DNA of 42,810 nt from Acidimicrobiales bacterium (GTDB lineage: Bacteria; Actinomycetota; Acidimicrobiia; Acidimicrobiales; Palsa-688). Below are positions 32,333-41,376 of this stretch, piece by piece. The stretch's first letter is position 1; each line of letters begins with the position of its first letter. Location of the stretch: assembly GCA_035533095.1 (NCBI GenBank), contig DATLUM010000014.1, forward strand, positions 1 to 42,810, given 5' to 3'. The notes under the pieces were generated by a model. That model was not told the DNA's origin and did not search any database. It was given only the letters and a program-made list of their open reading frames with translations. The position numbers were made by a program, and so were the translations under genes.

Positions 32333-33348
32333 CATCGAGCACGGTGAAGCTCACCGAGTGGACCAAGTGCGGCGGGTGCGCGGCCAAGTGGGGCGGCGCG
32401 CCTCTATCGGATCTGCTGCGGGGGCTCGACCCCGTCGCGGGCGAGGACCTTCTCGTCGGGCTGGCGCCTTTCGACGACGCGGCTGTCTACCGCCTCTCGC
32501 CTGATCTCGCGCTCGTGTCTACGACTGACTTCTTCCCGCCGCTCGTCGACGACCCATCCGACTTCGGAGCCATCGCGGCCGCCAACGCGTGCAGCGACAT
32601 CTTCGCAATGGGAGGCCGCGTCGTGCTGGCCCTCAACGTCGCGGCGTTCCCCGAGGGCTTCCCCGATGAGGCGATAGCGGCGATCCTCGAGGCGGCCGCG
32701 GCGAAGGTGGCCGAAGCGGGCGGCACCGTCGCCGGCGGCCACACCATCAGCGCCGCCGAGCCGATCTTCGGTCTCGCGGTGCAGGGTCTTGTTGATCCGT
32801 CGCGTGTGTGGACCAAGTCCGGTGTCGAGCCGGGTGATCGTCTCGTGCTGTCGAAACCTGTCGGATCGGGGATCGTCCTCGCCGGTGGCAGCCCCGATGA
32901 CAGGTCGGCCGCGATCGAGACGATGTGCACTCTCAACTCGGCAGCTGCGGACACACTCCATGAGGTCGGCGAGGTGCACGCGGTCACCGACGTGACCGGG
33001 TTCGGCCTCGCCGGCCACTCCTGGGAGATGGCCGAGCGCAGCGGGATGATTATCCGGCTGCATTCCACCAGCATGCCGCTCTACCCCGGCGCCATCGAGG
33101 CTGCTCGGCGCGGCACCCGCACGGGAGGTGATGCCCGAAATCGCACCTACCTGGCGGGCCACTTCACGAGCAGCGCCGCACCCGAACTCGAGGCGCTCGC
33201 GATCGACCCGCAGACTTCGGGCGGGCTGCTCGCTGCCGTGCCCGAGCCTGTGGCCGCGCGGCTGGTCGCGGCGGGATGGTGGGAGGTCGGCGACGCTGTG
33301 CCCGGCGATGCGGCCGGTCTTCGTGGTCCGGGGGTCGAGCTGCGCTAG
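32329..33348 (+). CDS. selD: Selenide, water dikinase (selenophosphate synthetase)
   Basis: 339 residues from GTG 32329. The N-terminal catalytic motif TKCGGCAAKWG has Cys14/Cys17 and Lys20, a Cys-type SelD with no in-frame TGA. The rest is typical: STTDFFPPLVDDPSDFGAIAAANACSDIFAMGG (ATP/Mg-binding), AGGHTISAAEPIFGLAVQG, and DVTGFGLAGHSWEMA. It makes monoselenophosphate from selenide and ATP for SelA. It completes the selC-selA-selB-selD set. A weak hairpin follows at 33412-33436. Confidence 0.95.
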   Translation: MTSSTVKLTEWTKCGGCAAKWGGAPLSDLLRGLDPVAGEDLLVGLAPFDDAAVYRLSPDLALVSTTDFFPPLVDDPSDFGAIAAANACSDIFAMGGRVVLALNVAAFPEGFPDEAIAAILEAAAAKVAEAGGTVAGGHTISAAEPIFGLAVQGLVDPSRVWTKSGVEPGDRLVLSKPVGSGIVLAGGSPDDRSAAIETMCTLNSAAADTLHEVGEVHAVTDVTGFGLAGHSWEMAERSGMIIRLHSTSMPLYPGAIEAARRGTRTGGDARNRTYLAGHFTSSAAPELEALAIDPQTSGGLLAAVPEPVAARLVAAGWWEVGDAVPGDAAGLRGPGVELR

Positions 33349-33411
33349 CCCAGCGGTGAGGCGGGTAATTGGGGGGCGTGAAGGATCGCACCGCAGCAGA
33401 GAGCGACAAGG

Positions 33412-33436
33412 GCCGCTACAGCTGGCCTACAGCGGC
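33412..33436. terminator. Weak hairpin between convergent selD and the MFS gene
   Basis: GCCGCT (33412-33417), 13-base loop, AGCGGC (33431-33436), in the 125-base gap where two convergent genes end. A bidirectional terminator is plausible; no T-run. Confidence 0.35.
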
Positions 33437-33473
33437 AGGAGCAGTGCGCCGCCCCTGCCTGTGGTGTGTTCGT

Positions 33474-34898
33474 TCACGAGTCCGTCTCAGCGGGTGAGCG
33501 GAGAAGGCCGGATAACGTCCCCGCGAGCAACGCCATCACCGCCGAGAACGTCCACAGGTGGCGAAAGTGGTGGAGCTCCCCCACCGGGGTAGCGGCGGAA
33601 CCCAGGACGGCGACCAGGATCGCCACTCCGAGCGCCCCGCCTACCTGGCGCGACGTCTGGTTCACCGCGCTTCCGACGGCGAAGCGGGTGGCGTGCAGGC
33701 TGGCTACTGCCGCGGCTCCGAGAACAGGGAAGGTGAGCCCGATGCCGAGCCCGGTCACGAGCGTCGCCGGCAGCCAGCGGGCCAAGTAGGACGGGTGAAC
33801 CCCGACCTGCGTCGCGTACCAGGCAAGACCGGCCGCGAACACCGCGAAGCCCGGTATCAGTACCCGCCGGAACCCGTACCTGGTAGCGAGCTTGCCGGCG
33901 GGTCCCGACACCGCGGCCACCACCAGGGGGCCGGGGGTGACCGCCAGACCGGCGCGCAGGATCGAGTAGTGCCACACGCCGGTGAGAAACAGGATGTTCC
34001 CGAGCAGCATGGCGAAGAACCCCATGGCGTAGACCGCCGTGGCGGCGTTGGCGACGCTGAACGACCGGTGCCGGAACAACTCCAGGTCGAGCACCGGCTC
34101 GGGATGCCTGGCGCACCGGGCCAGGAAGAGGCCGCCGATGGCGACCCCCCCGATGCCGGCGCCCAGAACCCGTGGGTCGGCCCAGCCCCAGCCAGATCCC
34201 TCGGATATGGCGAACACGATCCCCGCGAGCGAAGCAGTGACCATCACCACGCCGGGGTAGTCGGGGGAGGGCCGGTGGTCGGCGGCGTGGTCGTCGGGCA
34301 GCACGCGCCGGCCGAGTGCCGAGGCGATCACCCCGACGGGGATGTTCACGAAGAACGCCCAGCGCCATCCGCCGGCGCTAATCAGGGCCGCCCCGAGCGA
34401 GGGACCTGTCGCGACCGCCAGAGCCCCAACACCGGCCCACAGGGCCACCGCCTGGGATCGGGCCTCGGCGCTGAAGACCTCGAGCAGCAACCCCAGTGAA
34501 GCCGGCAGCAACAGGGCGGCGCCGACACCCTGGCCGATGCGGCCTGCGATGAGAAGCGGCAACGACGGTGCGAGGCCACACAGGGCGGAGCCGACCGTGA
34601 ACACCCCGAGGCCGATGAAGAAGACGCGCCGGCGCCCCAGGCGGTCGGCGGTGCGGCCGGCGGTGACGAGCAGCGCCGCGTAGACGATGGCGTAGGCGGT
34701 GATCACCCACGCCAGGTCGGCGCGCGAGGCGCTCGGGAAGCTGCGGGCGAGAGCGGGGAAGGCGACGTTGACGATGGACAGGTCCAGTGAGGCCATGAAC
34801 GCCCCCAGGGCCGTCACCGCGAACACGAGATTGCGGCGGGTGGGCGCCACCTCCACACGGGGGAGGGCCAAAGTAAGTCCTGTCACGCGATCCACCAT
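33474..34898 (-). CDS. DHA2-type (14-TM) MFS efflux transporter
   Basis: 474 residues from the ATG at 34898 (MVDRVTGLTLALP). ALGAFMASLDLSIVNVAFPAL is the helix-1 motif D1 of DHA2 drug pumps, GRTADRLGRRRVFFIGLGVF is motif A, and GRIGQGVGAALLLPASLGLL and GPSLGAALISAGGWRWAFFVN-like motif C follow. About 14 hydrophobic segments. It should export drugs or toxic small molecules by proton antiport. The divergent HxlR regulator 42 bases away is the likely controller. Confidence 0.88.
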   Translation of the reverse strand: MVDRVTGLTLALPRVEVAPTRRNLVFAVTALGAFMASLDLSIVNVAFPALARSFPSASRADLAWVITAYAIVYAALLVTAGRTADRLGRRRVFFIGLGVFTVGSALCGLAPSLPLLIAGRIGQGVGAALLLPASLGLLLEVFSAEARSQAVALWAGVGALAVATGPSLGAALISAGGWRWAFFVNIPVGVIASALGRRVLPDDHAADHRPSPDYPGVVMVTASLAGIVFAISEGSGWGWADPRVLGAGIGGVAIGGLFLARCARHPEPVLDLELFRHRSFSVANAATAVYAMGFFAMLLGNILFLTGVWHYSILRAGLAVTPGPLVVAAVSGPAGKLATRYGFRRVLIPGFAVFAAGLAWYATQVGVHPSYLARWLPATLVTGLGIGLTFPVLGAAAVASLHATRFAVGSAVNQTSRQVGGALGVAILVAVLGSAATPVGELHHFRHLWTFSAVMALLAGTLSGLLRSPAETDS

Positions 34899-34905
34899 AG
34901 GACCG

Positions 34906-34921
34906 TGCGTTCTATCACGCA
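34906..34921. promoter_or_regulatory. Small inverted repeat between the efflux pump and HxlR genes
   Basis: TGCGT (34906-34910), 6-base spacer, ACGCA (34917-34921), inside the 42-base divergent gap. HxlR-type proteins bind short inverted repeats as dimers, so this may be the shared operator. The arms are short. Confidence 0.35.
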
Positions 34922-34940
34922 ACTGAGTATCCTGAGCCCT

Positions 34941-35414
34941 ATGGAACGGAAGAGCTTCGCCGGCATGCACTGCTCTGTCGCCCAGTGCCTGGAGGTCGTC
35001 GGGGAGTGGTGGTCGATGCTGATCGTGCGCGACGCGTTCCTAGGTGTGACTCGCTTCGACGCCTTCCAGGAGCGGCTCGGGATCTCGCGCAACGTGCTCA
35101 ACCAGCGGCTGACCCGCCTGGTCGAGGAAGGGATCCTCGACAAGGTCGCCTACAGCCGGCGCCCGCCTCGCTACGACTACAAGTTGACGACCAAGGGCCG
35201 TGACCTATGGCCGGTTCTGACGGCCATGCGCCAGTGGGGGGACAAGCACGCCGCCCCGGACGGTCCTCCGGTGCGGGTCGTCCACAAGGGGTGCGGCAAG
35301 GTCTCCCAGGCGGTGATGACCTGCTCGTCGTGCGGGGAGCGCATGTCTGCCCGCGACGTGCGGGTCGTGCGCGGCCCGGGAGACCTCGACTACCTGGCCA
35401 GCGCGAGCTCGTAG
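34941..35414 (+). CDS. HxlR-family regulator with C-terminal zinc-ribbon-like cysteines
   Basis: 157 residues from the ATG at 34941. CSVAQCLEVVGEWWSMLIVR, then RFDAFQERLGISRNVLNQRL, TRLVEEGILDKVAYSRRPPR and YDYKLTTKGRDLWPVL is the full HxlR winged helix. A tail with KGCGKVSQAVMTCSSCGERM (four Cys) looks like a small metal-binding ribbon, an addition seen in some actinobacterial HxlR proteins. The conserved N-terminal Cys (MHCSVAQ) could sense electrophiles. It is divergent from the DHA2 pump, its likely target. Confidence 0.88.
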   Translation: MERKSFAGMHCSVAQCLEVVGEWWSMLIVRDAFLGVTRFDAFQERLGISRNVLNQRLTRLVEEGILDKVAYSRRPPRYDYKLTTKGRDLWPVLTAMRQWGDKHAAPDGPPVRVVHKGCGKVSQAVMTCSSCGERMSARDVRVVRGPGDLDYLASASS

Positions 35415-35485
35415 GTGCAGCTGGCCGCCTGGGTCAACCTTCCCGACGGCGACGCGCTACTGGAACTGAAAGGCGTGGAGGCGGC

Positions 35486-36040
35486 CTAACCTCTTTGGCG
35501 CCGCCCCACCTCCGCGGGTTGGAGCTCCAGCCGCATCTTCACCTCGTCCTTGCACGGATCAGAAGGAAGCGGCTGGAAGTCGCCCGTCTCCGCGAAGCCC
35601 ATCGCACGGTACAGGTTCTCCGCCGGAGCGTTGGCTCGTGTCACCCACAGATCGACTCTCGCCGCGCCCCCTTCTCTGGCCCAATCGATCACAGCGTTCA
35701 CCATCTGGCGGCCGACGCCCTTCCGGCGCACAGCCGGGTCCGTCCACATCGAGACCAGCTCGACGGTCTGCGTGTCGGGCTCGGGTCTGTAGCCGCCGGC
35801 GAGTCCCACGACGGAGTCGCCGTCGAGGGCAAAGAACATGGCGCGTTCGGTTCCAGCCGAACTGCGCCGGGCGCGCTCTTCCCATTCGAGGTCCGTGAGC
35901 AGCGACTCATTGGCGTGGGTGGAACCGAACGCGGCGGGGGAGTCGGCAAGCGCGGACAAACGGACCTTTCTGTACGTCTCGGCTTCAACTGGGAGTATCC
36001 GGCGGACGGTCGATGCCACGGCACCATCGTTCCCGAACAC
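35486..36040 (-). CDS. GNAT-family N-acetyltransferase
   Basis: 184 residues from GTG 36040; a second GTG at 36019 would remove seven residues and is equally possible. The acetyl-CoA loop is seen in VELVSMWTDPAVRRKGVGRQMVNAVIDWA (R/Q-x-x-G-x-G/A pattern RRKGVG), followed by ARVDLWVTRANAPAENLYRAMGF, the beta-5/alpha-4 block of GNAT proteins. N-acetylates a small molecule or protein N-terminus in the cytoplasm; substrate unknown. It is divergent from the ferredoxin-P450 operon. Confidence 0.88.
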   Translation of the reverse strand: MFGNDGAVASTVRRILPVEAETYRKVRLSALADSPAAFGSTHANESLLTDLEWEERARRSSAGTERAMFFALDGDSVVGLAGGYRPEPDTQTVELVSMWTDPAVRRKGVGRQMVNAVIDWAREGGAARVDLWVTRANAPAENLYRAMGFAETGDFQPLPSDPCKDEVKMRLELQPAEVGRRQRG

Positions 36041-36127
36041 ATTCCGCGCGTAAAGAGAATTGCATCGCCCCCTCAGTAAGCTAGTGACGTAAACACAGAT
36101 TCGGCGCAGCCAGGGGGAGCAAACGAA

Positions 36128-36349
36128 GTGACTGCAGAACCCAAGTACAGGGTGTCAGTGGACCCCGAGAAGTGCCAGGGCCACAACCGGTGCTACAGCC
36201 TGGCACCCGAGTTGTTCGACGTGGACGACCTCGGTATGGCATCGGCTCGAGGCGACGGAGTCGTCCCACCCGAGCTGCTGGACAAAGCGCACAAGGCGGT
36301 GGCCAACTGCCCCGAATACGCCGTGAACCTGGAGGAGGTGCAGCCGTGA
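36128..36349 (+). CDS. P450-type [3Fe-4S]-like ferredoxin
   Basis: 73 residues from GTG 36128. VSVDPEKCQGHNRCYSLAPELFDVDDLG, then AVANCPEYAVNLEE: cluster ligands CxxHxxC…CP, with His in place of the second Cys. This CxxHxxC form is typical of the small ferredoxins encoded next to actinobacterial P450s. It donates electrons to the P450 encoded immediately downstream. The stop overlaps the P450 start (GTGA). Confidence 0.93.
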   Translation: MTAEPKYRVSVDPEKCQGHNRCYSLAPELFDVDDLGMASARGDGVVPPELLDKAHKAVANCPEYAVNLEEVQP

Positions 36350-37560
36350 CCAGCCGCCACGCGCCCGTGACCGATTGGACCCGGGACTTCGACCACACCG
36401 ACTCCACCTGGGTCGCCGACCCGTACCCCATATGGCAGGAGCTCCGAGGTAGCTGCCCGGTCGCGCACAGCGACCGCTACGGCGGGGTGTGGCTTCCGAC
36501 CACCCACGAGTACGTCTCCGAGGTCGCCTACGACACCGAGCACTTCACCTCGCGCTCAGTGGTGGTCAGCGAGATCCGTCCCGGTCCCGAGGACCTTCCC
36601 GCCCCGATCGGGATCGCCCCGCCGATCACGTCGGACCCGCCATTTCACAGCATCGCCCGGCGCATGCTTCTTCCGGCGTTCGGGCCCAAGCCGGTAGCAG
36701 CGCTGGAACCGTTCACCCGCGACCTCTGCCGGGACCTCCTCGACAGGACCGCCGGCTTGAAGGAGTTCGACGCCGCGCTCGAGTACACCCGCCACATCCC
36801 CGTCCGCGTCATCGTCGGCATGCTGGGTTTCCCCCAGGAGGACGCCGACATCTTCCGCAAGTTCATACAGCAGGTCCTCGAGGACGTCGACCAGTCGCCT
36901 GAGGATCGCCAGACCACCCTCGAGCGGGGTGAGATCGACGCGTACATGGACGCACAGATCGACGATCACCTGGCGCACCCGCGCGACGACCTCACGTCTT
37001 TCCTGCTGCAAGCTGAGATCGACGGCAACAAGCTGGCGCGCGAGCACGTGCGCGGCACGATGGTTCTCCTCATGGTCGCGGGCATCGACACGACGTGGTC
37101 CGCGATCGGCGCCTCGCTGTGGCATCTCGCCCAGAACCCCCCGGACCGCAAGCGGCTGGTGTCGGAGCCGGACCTGATGGGCACCGCTATAGAGGAGTTC
37201 CTGCGCGTCTACGCGCCGGTCACGATGGCAAGACTGGTTGCGCAGGATTGCGACTTCCACGGGCAGCAGTTGAAAGAGGGAGACTGGTTGTTGCTCCCGT
37301 TCCCTTCAGCCAACAGAGACCCCGCCGCCTTCGAGGATCCCGACGTCGTCCGTCTCGATCGTGAACACAACCGTCACGCCGCGTTCGGATTGGGGATCCA
37401 CCGCTGCCTGGGCTCGAACCTCGCGCGCATGGAACTGCGCGTAGCGCTCGAGGAATGGTTGGCGCGCTATCCCGACTTCGAGCTGTCGGATCCCGCCGGC
37501 GTGAAGTGGTCGGCCGGGCAGGTGCGCGGACCCCGCGCTCTACCCCTCAGAATCCTGTAG
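36346..37560 (+). CDS. Cytochrome P450
   Basis: 404 residues from GTG 36346. I-helix AGIDTTW (residues 245-250 plus W), K-helix ExxR in EEFLR (Glu284/Arg287) and heme loop FGLGIHRCLGSNLARMELR with Cys354 are intact. It is soluble, with no N-terminal anchor, a bacterial class I P450 needing the ferredoxin and a ferredoxin reductase. It inserts oxygen into a hydrophobic substrate, and the neighbours suggest a catabolic path that ends in an acyl-CoA. The family (CYP number) is not assigned. Confidence 0.93.
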   Translation: MTSRHAPVTDWTRDFDHTDSTWVADPYPIWQELRGSCPVAHSDRYGGVWLPTTHEYVSEVAYDTEHFTSRSVVVSEIRPGPEDLPAPIGIAPPITSDPPFHSIARRMLLPAFGPKPVAALEPFTRDLCRDLLDRTAGLKEFDAALEYTRHIPVRVIVGMLGFPQEDADIFRKFIQQVLEDVDQSPEDRQTTLERGEIDAYMDAQIDDHLAHPRDDLTSFLLQAEIDGNKLAREHVRGTMVLLMVAGIDTTWSAIGASLWHLAQNPPDRKRLVSEPDLMGTAIEEFLRVYAPVTMARLVAQDCDFHGQQLKEGDWLLLPFPSANRDPAAFEDPDVVRLDREHNRHAAFGLGIHRCLGSNLARMELRVALEEWLARYPDFELSDPAGVKWSAGQVRGPRALPLRIL

Positions 37561-37563
37561 CAG

Positions 37564-38394
37564 GTGGGCCTGCAAACCGTCATAGACGGCTTGGCCTTTG
37601 CCGAGGGTCTCCGCTGGCGGGACGGTCAGCTCTGGTTCTCCGACATGCACGCCGGCGAGGTTCACGCCTGGTCACCGGCCGGAGGCGGGAATGACCGTGT
37701 CGTCGCCCGCGTCGAGGGGTCGCCGTCGGGGCTCGGTTGGACACCGGACGGGGATCTCCTCGTCGTCTCTATGAATGATCGCCGCCTCCTCCGCATCGAT
37801 CCCTCCGGCAACGCCAGTGCGCTCGCGGATCTCTCCGCCTACACGCCCTATCCGATCAACGACATGACCGTCGACGGTCACGGCCGCGCCTACATCGGCT
37901 GCTTCGGGTTCGACCTTCATGGGCGCGGGGAGCTGCAGCCGAGCATTGTGATCTCCGTCGAACCAGACGGCAGCCACCGGATCGCCGCCGCCGACCTTCT
38001 TTTCCCCAACGGCATGGTCATCAGCGGCGACACGCTTGTCGTAGCCGAATCGTTCGGCGGGCGCCTGAGCGCGTTCACCCTCCGCGAGGACGGATCGCTC
38101 TCGGAACGGCGGGTGTGGGCAGCCCTGCCGGAGGGCGTGTCTCCGGATGGCATCTGCCTCGAGCCCGACGGCGCCGTGTGGGTCGCCTCGCCCACGACTC
38201 GTGAGTGCCTCCGGGTGCTCGAAGGCGGCGAGGTCACCGACCGGGTCGCGACGGGTGACCGTATGTCGATCGCCTGTGCCCTCGGCGGCAACGACGGCCG
38301 CGACCTGTTCATCGCGACCAGCTCCCACCTCTCACCATCGAGCGCTGCTCAGCACCGCGAAGGGCGCATCGAGGTCACCCGGTTGGCTTCCTGA
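37564..38394 (+). CDS. SMP-30/gluconolactonase-like beta-propeller hydrolase
   Basis: 276 residues from GTG 37564, 3 bases after the P450 stop. FAEGLRWRDGQLWFSDMHAG and PINDMTVDGHGRAYIG, FPNGMVISGDTLVVAES and SPDGICLEPDGAVWVAS are the repeating blades of SMP-30/LRE proteins, with Glu (AEGLRW), Asn (PIND), Asn (FPNG) and Asp (SPDG) as the metal ligands. It probably opens a lactone or ester made in the pathway. Confidence 0.87.
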   Translation: MGLQTVIDGLAFAEGLRWRDGQLWFSDMHAGEVHAWSPAGGGNDRVVARVEGSPSGLGWTPDGDLLVVSMNDRRLLRIDPSGNASALADLSAYTPYPINDMTVDGHGRAYIGCFGFDLHGRGELQPSIVISVEPDGSHRIAAADLLFPNGMVISGDTLVVAESFGGRLSAFTLREDGSLSERRVWAALPEGVSPDGICLEPDGAVWVASPTTRECLRVLEGGEVTDRVATGDRMSIACALGGNDGRDLFIATSSHLSPSSAAQHREGRIEVTRLAS

Positions 38395-38467
38395 CGAAGC
38401 GTCTCGTCCGGGCAGGCTCTCGGGCAAGTGTGGGATCTACATCCAGCAACTCTCCTAGGCTCGGTCC

Positions 38468-39262
38468 GTGCTATCAGCGGGTTTCGACTTCGACGGCCAA
38501 CGGGTCCTGATCACGGGCGCCTCCTCGGGTATCGGGGCGGCGCTGGCAGAGGAGCTCGCCCGGCGGGGCGCGGTCGTCGGCCTGTGCGCCCGCAGGGAGG
38601 ACCGGCTCAAAACGACCCTCGAGCGCTGTCTGGCGCACTCACCGCACTCCCGCATGTGGGTGTGCGATCTCGCTGACCCTGCGGCCGTCGAAAATCTCGT
38701 GGGTACCGTCGCCGGTGACCTCGGCGGGGTCGACATCCTCGTCAACAACGCAGGCATCCCCAAGCGCCGGCATGTCACCAGGCTCGATCCGGCGACGGTC
38801 GAGCAGGTGATGAACATCAACTACTTCTCACCCGTCCGGCTCACTCTCGGCCTGCTGCCATCGATGATCGAACAGAAGCACGGTCTCGTCGTCAACGTGT
38901 CGTCGGTTGCCGCCACCCTCAGTTCCCCGGGCGAAACCGCGTACGACGCGTCGAAGGCGGCGCTGTCGGTGTTCTCCGAGGCGATGGCGATCGACCTGTG
39001 GGACACGGGCGTGAAAGTTCTCATCGTCTACCCCGGCGTGGTCGACACCGAGTTGTTCAGCCTGCCCGACAACGACCCCCTCATTCCCGGTATCGACCCG
39101 ATCCCCGTCTCCGAGGCGGTGGCAGCGATCGTCGGGGCTATCGAACGCGATGAGCGCCAGGTGTACACGCCGGAGTACTTCTCCGACATCGTCGCCACCA
39201 AGAACAGCGATCTCGCCGGGTTCATAGCCGGTGCCGCGGAGTACGTCCGCCAATCCCGGTGA
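38468..39262 (+). CDS. Short-chain dehydrogenase/reductase (SDR)
   Basis: 264 residues from GTG 38468. TGASSGIG, DILVNNAG, catalytic Ser in NVSSVAATLSSPG and YDASK are intact; VVGLCARREDRL suggests NADP(H). The C-terminal part (PGVVDTELF) fits SDR-family alcohol dehydrogenases acting on hydrophobic substrates. It likely oxidises the alcohol made by the P450. The end overlaps the acyl-CoA synthetase start by 4 bases. Confidence 0.9.
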   Translation: MLSAGFDFDGQRVLITGASSGIGAALAEELARRGAVVGLCARREDRLKTTLERCLAHSPHSRMWVCDLADPAAVENLVGTVAGDLGGVDILVNNAGIPKRRHVTRLDPATVEQVMNINYFSPVRLTLGLLPSMIEQKHGLVVNVSSVAATLSSPGETAYDASKAALSVFSEAMAIDLWDTGVKVLIVYPGVVDTELFSLPDNDPLIPGIDPIPVSEAVAAIVGAIERDERQVYTPEYFSDIVATKNSDLAGFIAGAAEYVRQSR

Positions 39263-41361
39263 GCTCCCCGCAAGATCTCAGCGCTCTGTTCAACCCGAGA
39301 TCCGTCGCCCTTGTCGGCGCAACCGACAACTCGCAGTGGTCGGTGTACACCCACGCCAACCTGCGTCGTTATTCGCCGGGTGTGACGGTCTTTGTGGTGC
39401 ATCCCCGCCACAAGACCGTCCACGGGCAGCCGGCGTGCAAGTCGCTCTCGGCCATCGGGGAACGGGTCGACCTCGCCTACGTGATGGTGCCGACCTCGTC
39501 CGTCATGGATGTGGTGGAGGAGGCCGCCGACGCCGGGACGACCAACCTGGTCATCCTGACCGCCGGCTTCGCGGAAGCCGGACCCGAGGGTGCAGCGCTC
39601 ACCCAGCAGCTGGAGCAACTCGCTCGTGATCGCGGGTTGACTGTGCTCGGGCCCAACGGCAACGGGTTCATCAACGTGGCCGGCGGTGTGGCTCCTTACG
39701 GCCTTCCGATCGCACCTCCGCTCACCAAGGGACCGGTCGGGATCGTCCTGCAGTCGGGTGGCCTCGCAGCGGCGGTGCTCGGCGGGGCACAGGCCCGGGG
39801 GGTAGGCCTGAGCCTCATGGTCTCCACCGGCAACGAAGCGCTCGTGTCGGCCACCGACATCATGGGCTACCTCGTCGACGACGGGAGCACGAGGGTGATC
39901 GCAGCCTTTCTCGAGTCGGTAAGGCACCCCGACGAGTTCCGTCACGTCGCGGACCGCGCGTTGGAGGCGGGAAAGCCGATCGTGGCCTTGAAGGTCGGTC
40001 GTTCGGAGCAGGGAGCGCGCACGGCCCTCGCGCACACCGGGGCGCTCGCCGGCGACGATCGGATCATCGATGCTGCGTTTCGCCAACTGGGCGTGATCCG
40101 GGTGGACTCGCTCGAGGAGATGCTCGCCACCGCGGGCTATCTCGGTTACCACCCAGACCTGAAAGGCCGCCGGATCGCGGCGGTCACACCGTCGGGCGGC
40201 GCGTGCGACCTGCTTGCCGACCGCGCCGCGAGCGAAGAGCTCGAGCTGCCGGAATTCCCGCCGCCGACCCTGGAGGCGCTCACGGAGTTCCTTCCTCCGT
40301 TCTCCAATCCACGCAACCCTCTGGACGTGACGGGATACGTCGTGGTGGACCCCAGGTTGTCGCTCGAAGCACTGCGTATCGTCGCCCGCGAGGTCGAGGG
40401 CAACTACGACATGATCCTCTACTCCACGAGCTTCCCGAGGGTGGCACCCAAGGACCTGAAGCCGATCGAGGACAGGCTGGACGCCCTCGAGCAGGCCCGC
40501 AAGCAGATACCCGTGCCGGTGCTCCTTCAGACGTCGGTCGTCTCTGACCTCCCCGCGTATGCGCAGGACATGTTCGCCAAGCGCGGCATGTACCTCCTCA
40601 ACGGCATCGAGCTCGGGACCAGGGCGATCGGCCATGGAGCGCGCTGGCAGGAGCGGCGCGCCCGCCGGGCCGGGCCCGGCGCCGGCCCGCGCCCCACGGC
40701 GCGCCGGGTCGCGCCTCCCGCAGGTGCCTCCGGGGTGTGGCCCGAGCACCGAGTCCGCGCCCTGCTTGAGGCCAACGACATTCCCGTGGCGCCGGCCCGC
40801 CTCGTCACCTCTCCCGACGAAGCGGCCGAGATCGCGAGCTCGTACGGCCAGCCCGTCGCGATGAAGATCGCCTCCGGCCGGGTGACCCACAAATCCGACG
40901 TGGGCGGCGTCCGGCTCGGCGTCGACCCGGCCGATGCGGCAGCCACCTACCTCGAGCTCGCAGCGGCGGTCGACGATCTGGAAGGGGTGCTCGTCGGACC
41001 GATGAGAAATGGTGGGGTCGAGCTGCTCGTCGGCGTGGTGACGGACCCCGGATGGGGCAAGTTGGTGTCGGTAGGGCTAGGAGGCATATGGGTCGAGGTC
41101 CTCGGCGATGTGACGATGCGGCTGCTCCCGGTCGGCGAGGCCGACGTCGCCGAGATGCTCGACGAGCTCAAGGGCAGCCGCCTCCTTCACGGCGCCAGGG
41201 GCACGAAACCGGCCGACATCCCCAGACTCTCCTCTGTCATCGCCGAGGTCGCGCGCGTCGCCGAAGGGCTCGGGCCGTCGTTGGACACCCTGGAGATCAA
41301 TCCGCTACGCGTCGACGGCGACGAGATCGAAGTCCTCGACGCCCTGGCTATCTGGACCTGA
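39259..41361 (+). CDS. Fused ADP-forming acyl-CoA synthetase (ACD / succinyl-CoA-synthetase-like)
   Basis: 700 residues from GTG 39259. It starts with a CoA-binding domain (LFNPRSVALVGATDNSQWSV), followed by ligase domains (VGIVLQSGGLAAAVLGGAQA) and the phosphorylated His in ALAHTGALAGDD. After a basic linker near residues 470-495 comes the ATP-grasp domain (LLEANDIPVAPARLVTSPDEA, VAMKIASGRVTHKSDVGGVRLG, ending LEINPLRVDGDEIEVLDAL). This is the fused alpha-beta order of bacterial acid-CoA ligases (ADP-forming). It would turn the acid from the pathway into a CoA thioester. Confidence 0.9.
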   Translation: MSSPQDLSALFNPRSVALVGATDNSQWSVYTHANLRRYSPGVTVFVVHPRHKTVHGQPACKSLSAIGERVDLAYVMVPTSSVMDVVEEAADAGTTNLVILTAGFAEAGPEGAALTQQLEQLARDRGLTVLGPNGNGFINVAGGVAPYGLPIAPPLTKGPVGIVLQSGGLAAAVLGGAQARGVGLSLMVSTGNEALVSATDIMGYLVDDGSTRVIAAFLESVRHPDEFRHVADRALEAGKPIVALKVGRSEQGARTALAHTGALAGDDRIIDAAFRQLGVIRVDSLEEMLATAGYLGYHPDLKGRRIAAVTPSGGACDLLADRAASEELELPEFPPPTLEALTEFLPPFSNPRNPLDVTGYVVVDPRLSLEALRIVAREVEGNYDMILYSTSFPRVAPKDLKPIEDRLDALEQARKQIPVPVLLQTSVVSDLPAYAQDMFAKRGMYLLNGIELGTRAIGHGARWQERRARRAGPGAGPRPTARRVAPPAGASGVWPEHRVRALLEANDIPVAPARLVTSPDEAAEIASSYGQPVAMKIASGRVTHKSDVGGVRLGVDPADAAATYLELAAAVDDLEGVLVGPMRNGGVELLVGVVTDPGWGKLVSVGLGGIWVEVLGDVTMRLLPVGEADVAEMLDELKGSRLLHGARGTKPADIPRLSSVIAEVARVAEGLGPSLDTLEINPLRVDGDEIEVLDALAIWT

Positions 41362-41376
41362 AAAGGAGGACCCGTC

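Noticed and set aside
33378-33496. A 39-codon GTG-started frame after selD
   Set aside because: No ribosome-binding site, no family, and it overlaps the end of the convergent MFS gene.
35415-35489. Short GTG-started frame (24 codons, VQLAAWVNLPDGDALLELKG…)
   Set aside because: Protein-like composition but no ribosome-binding site or family, and it runs into the end of the GNAT gene. It may be a scrap, but the support is too weak to list.
39028-40890. A 620-codon minus-strand open frame opposite the acyl-CoA synthetase
   Set aside because: The sense strand has clear CoA-binding and ATP-grasp motifs; the antisense product has none.
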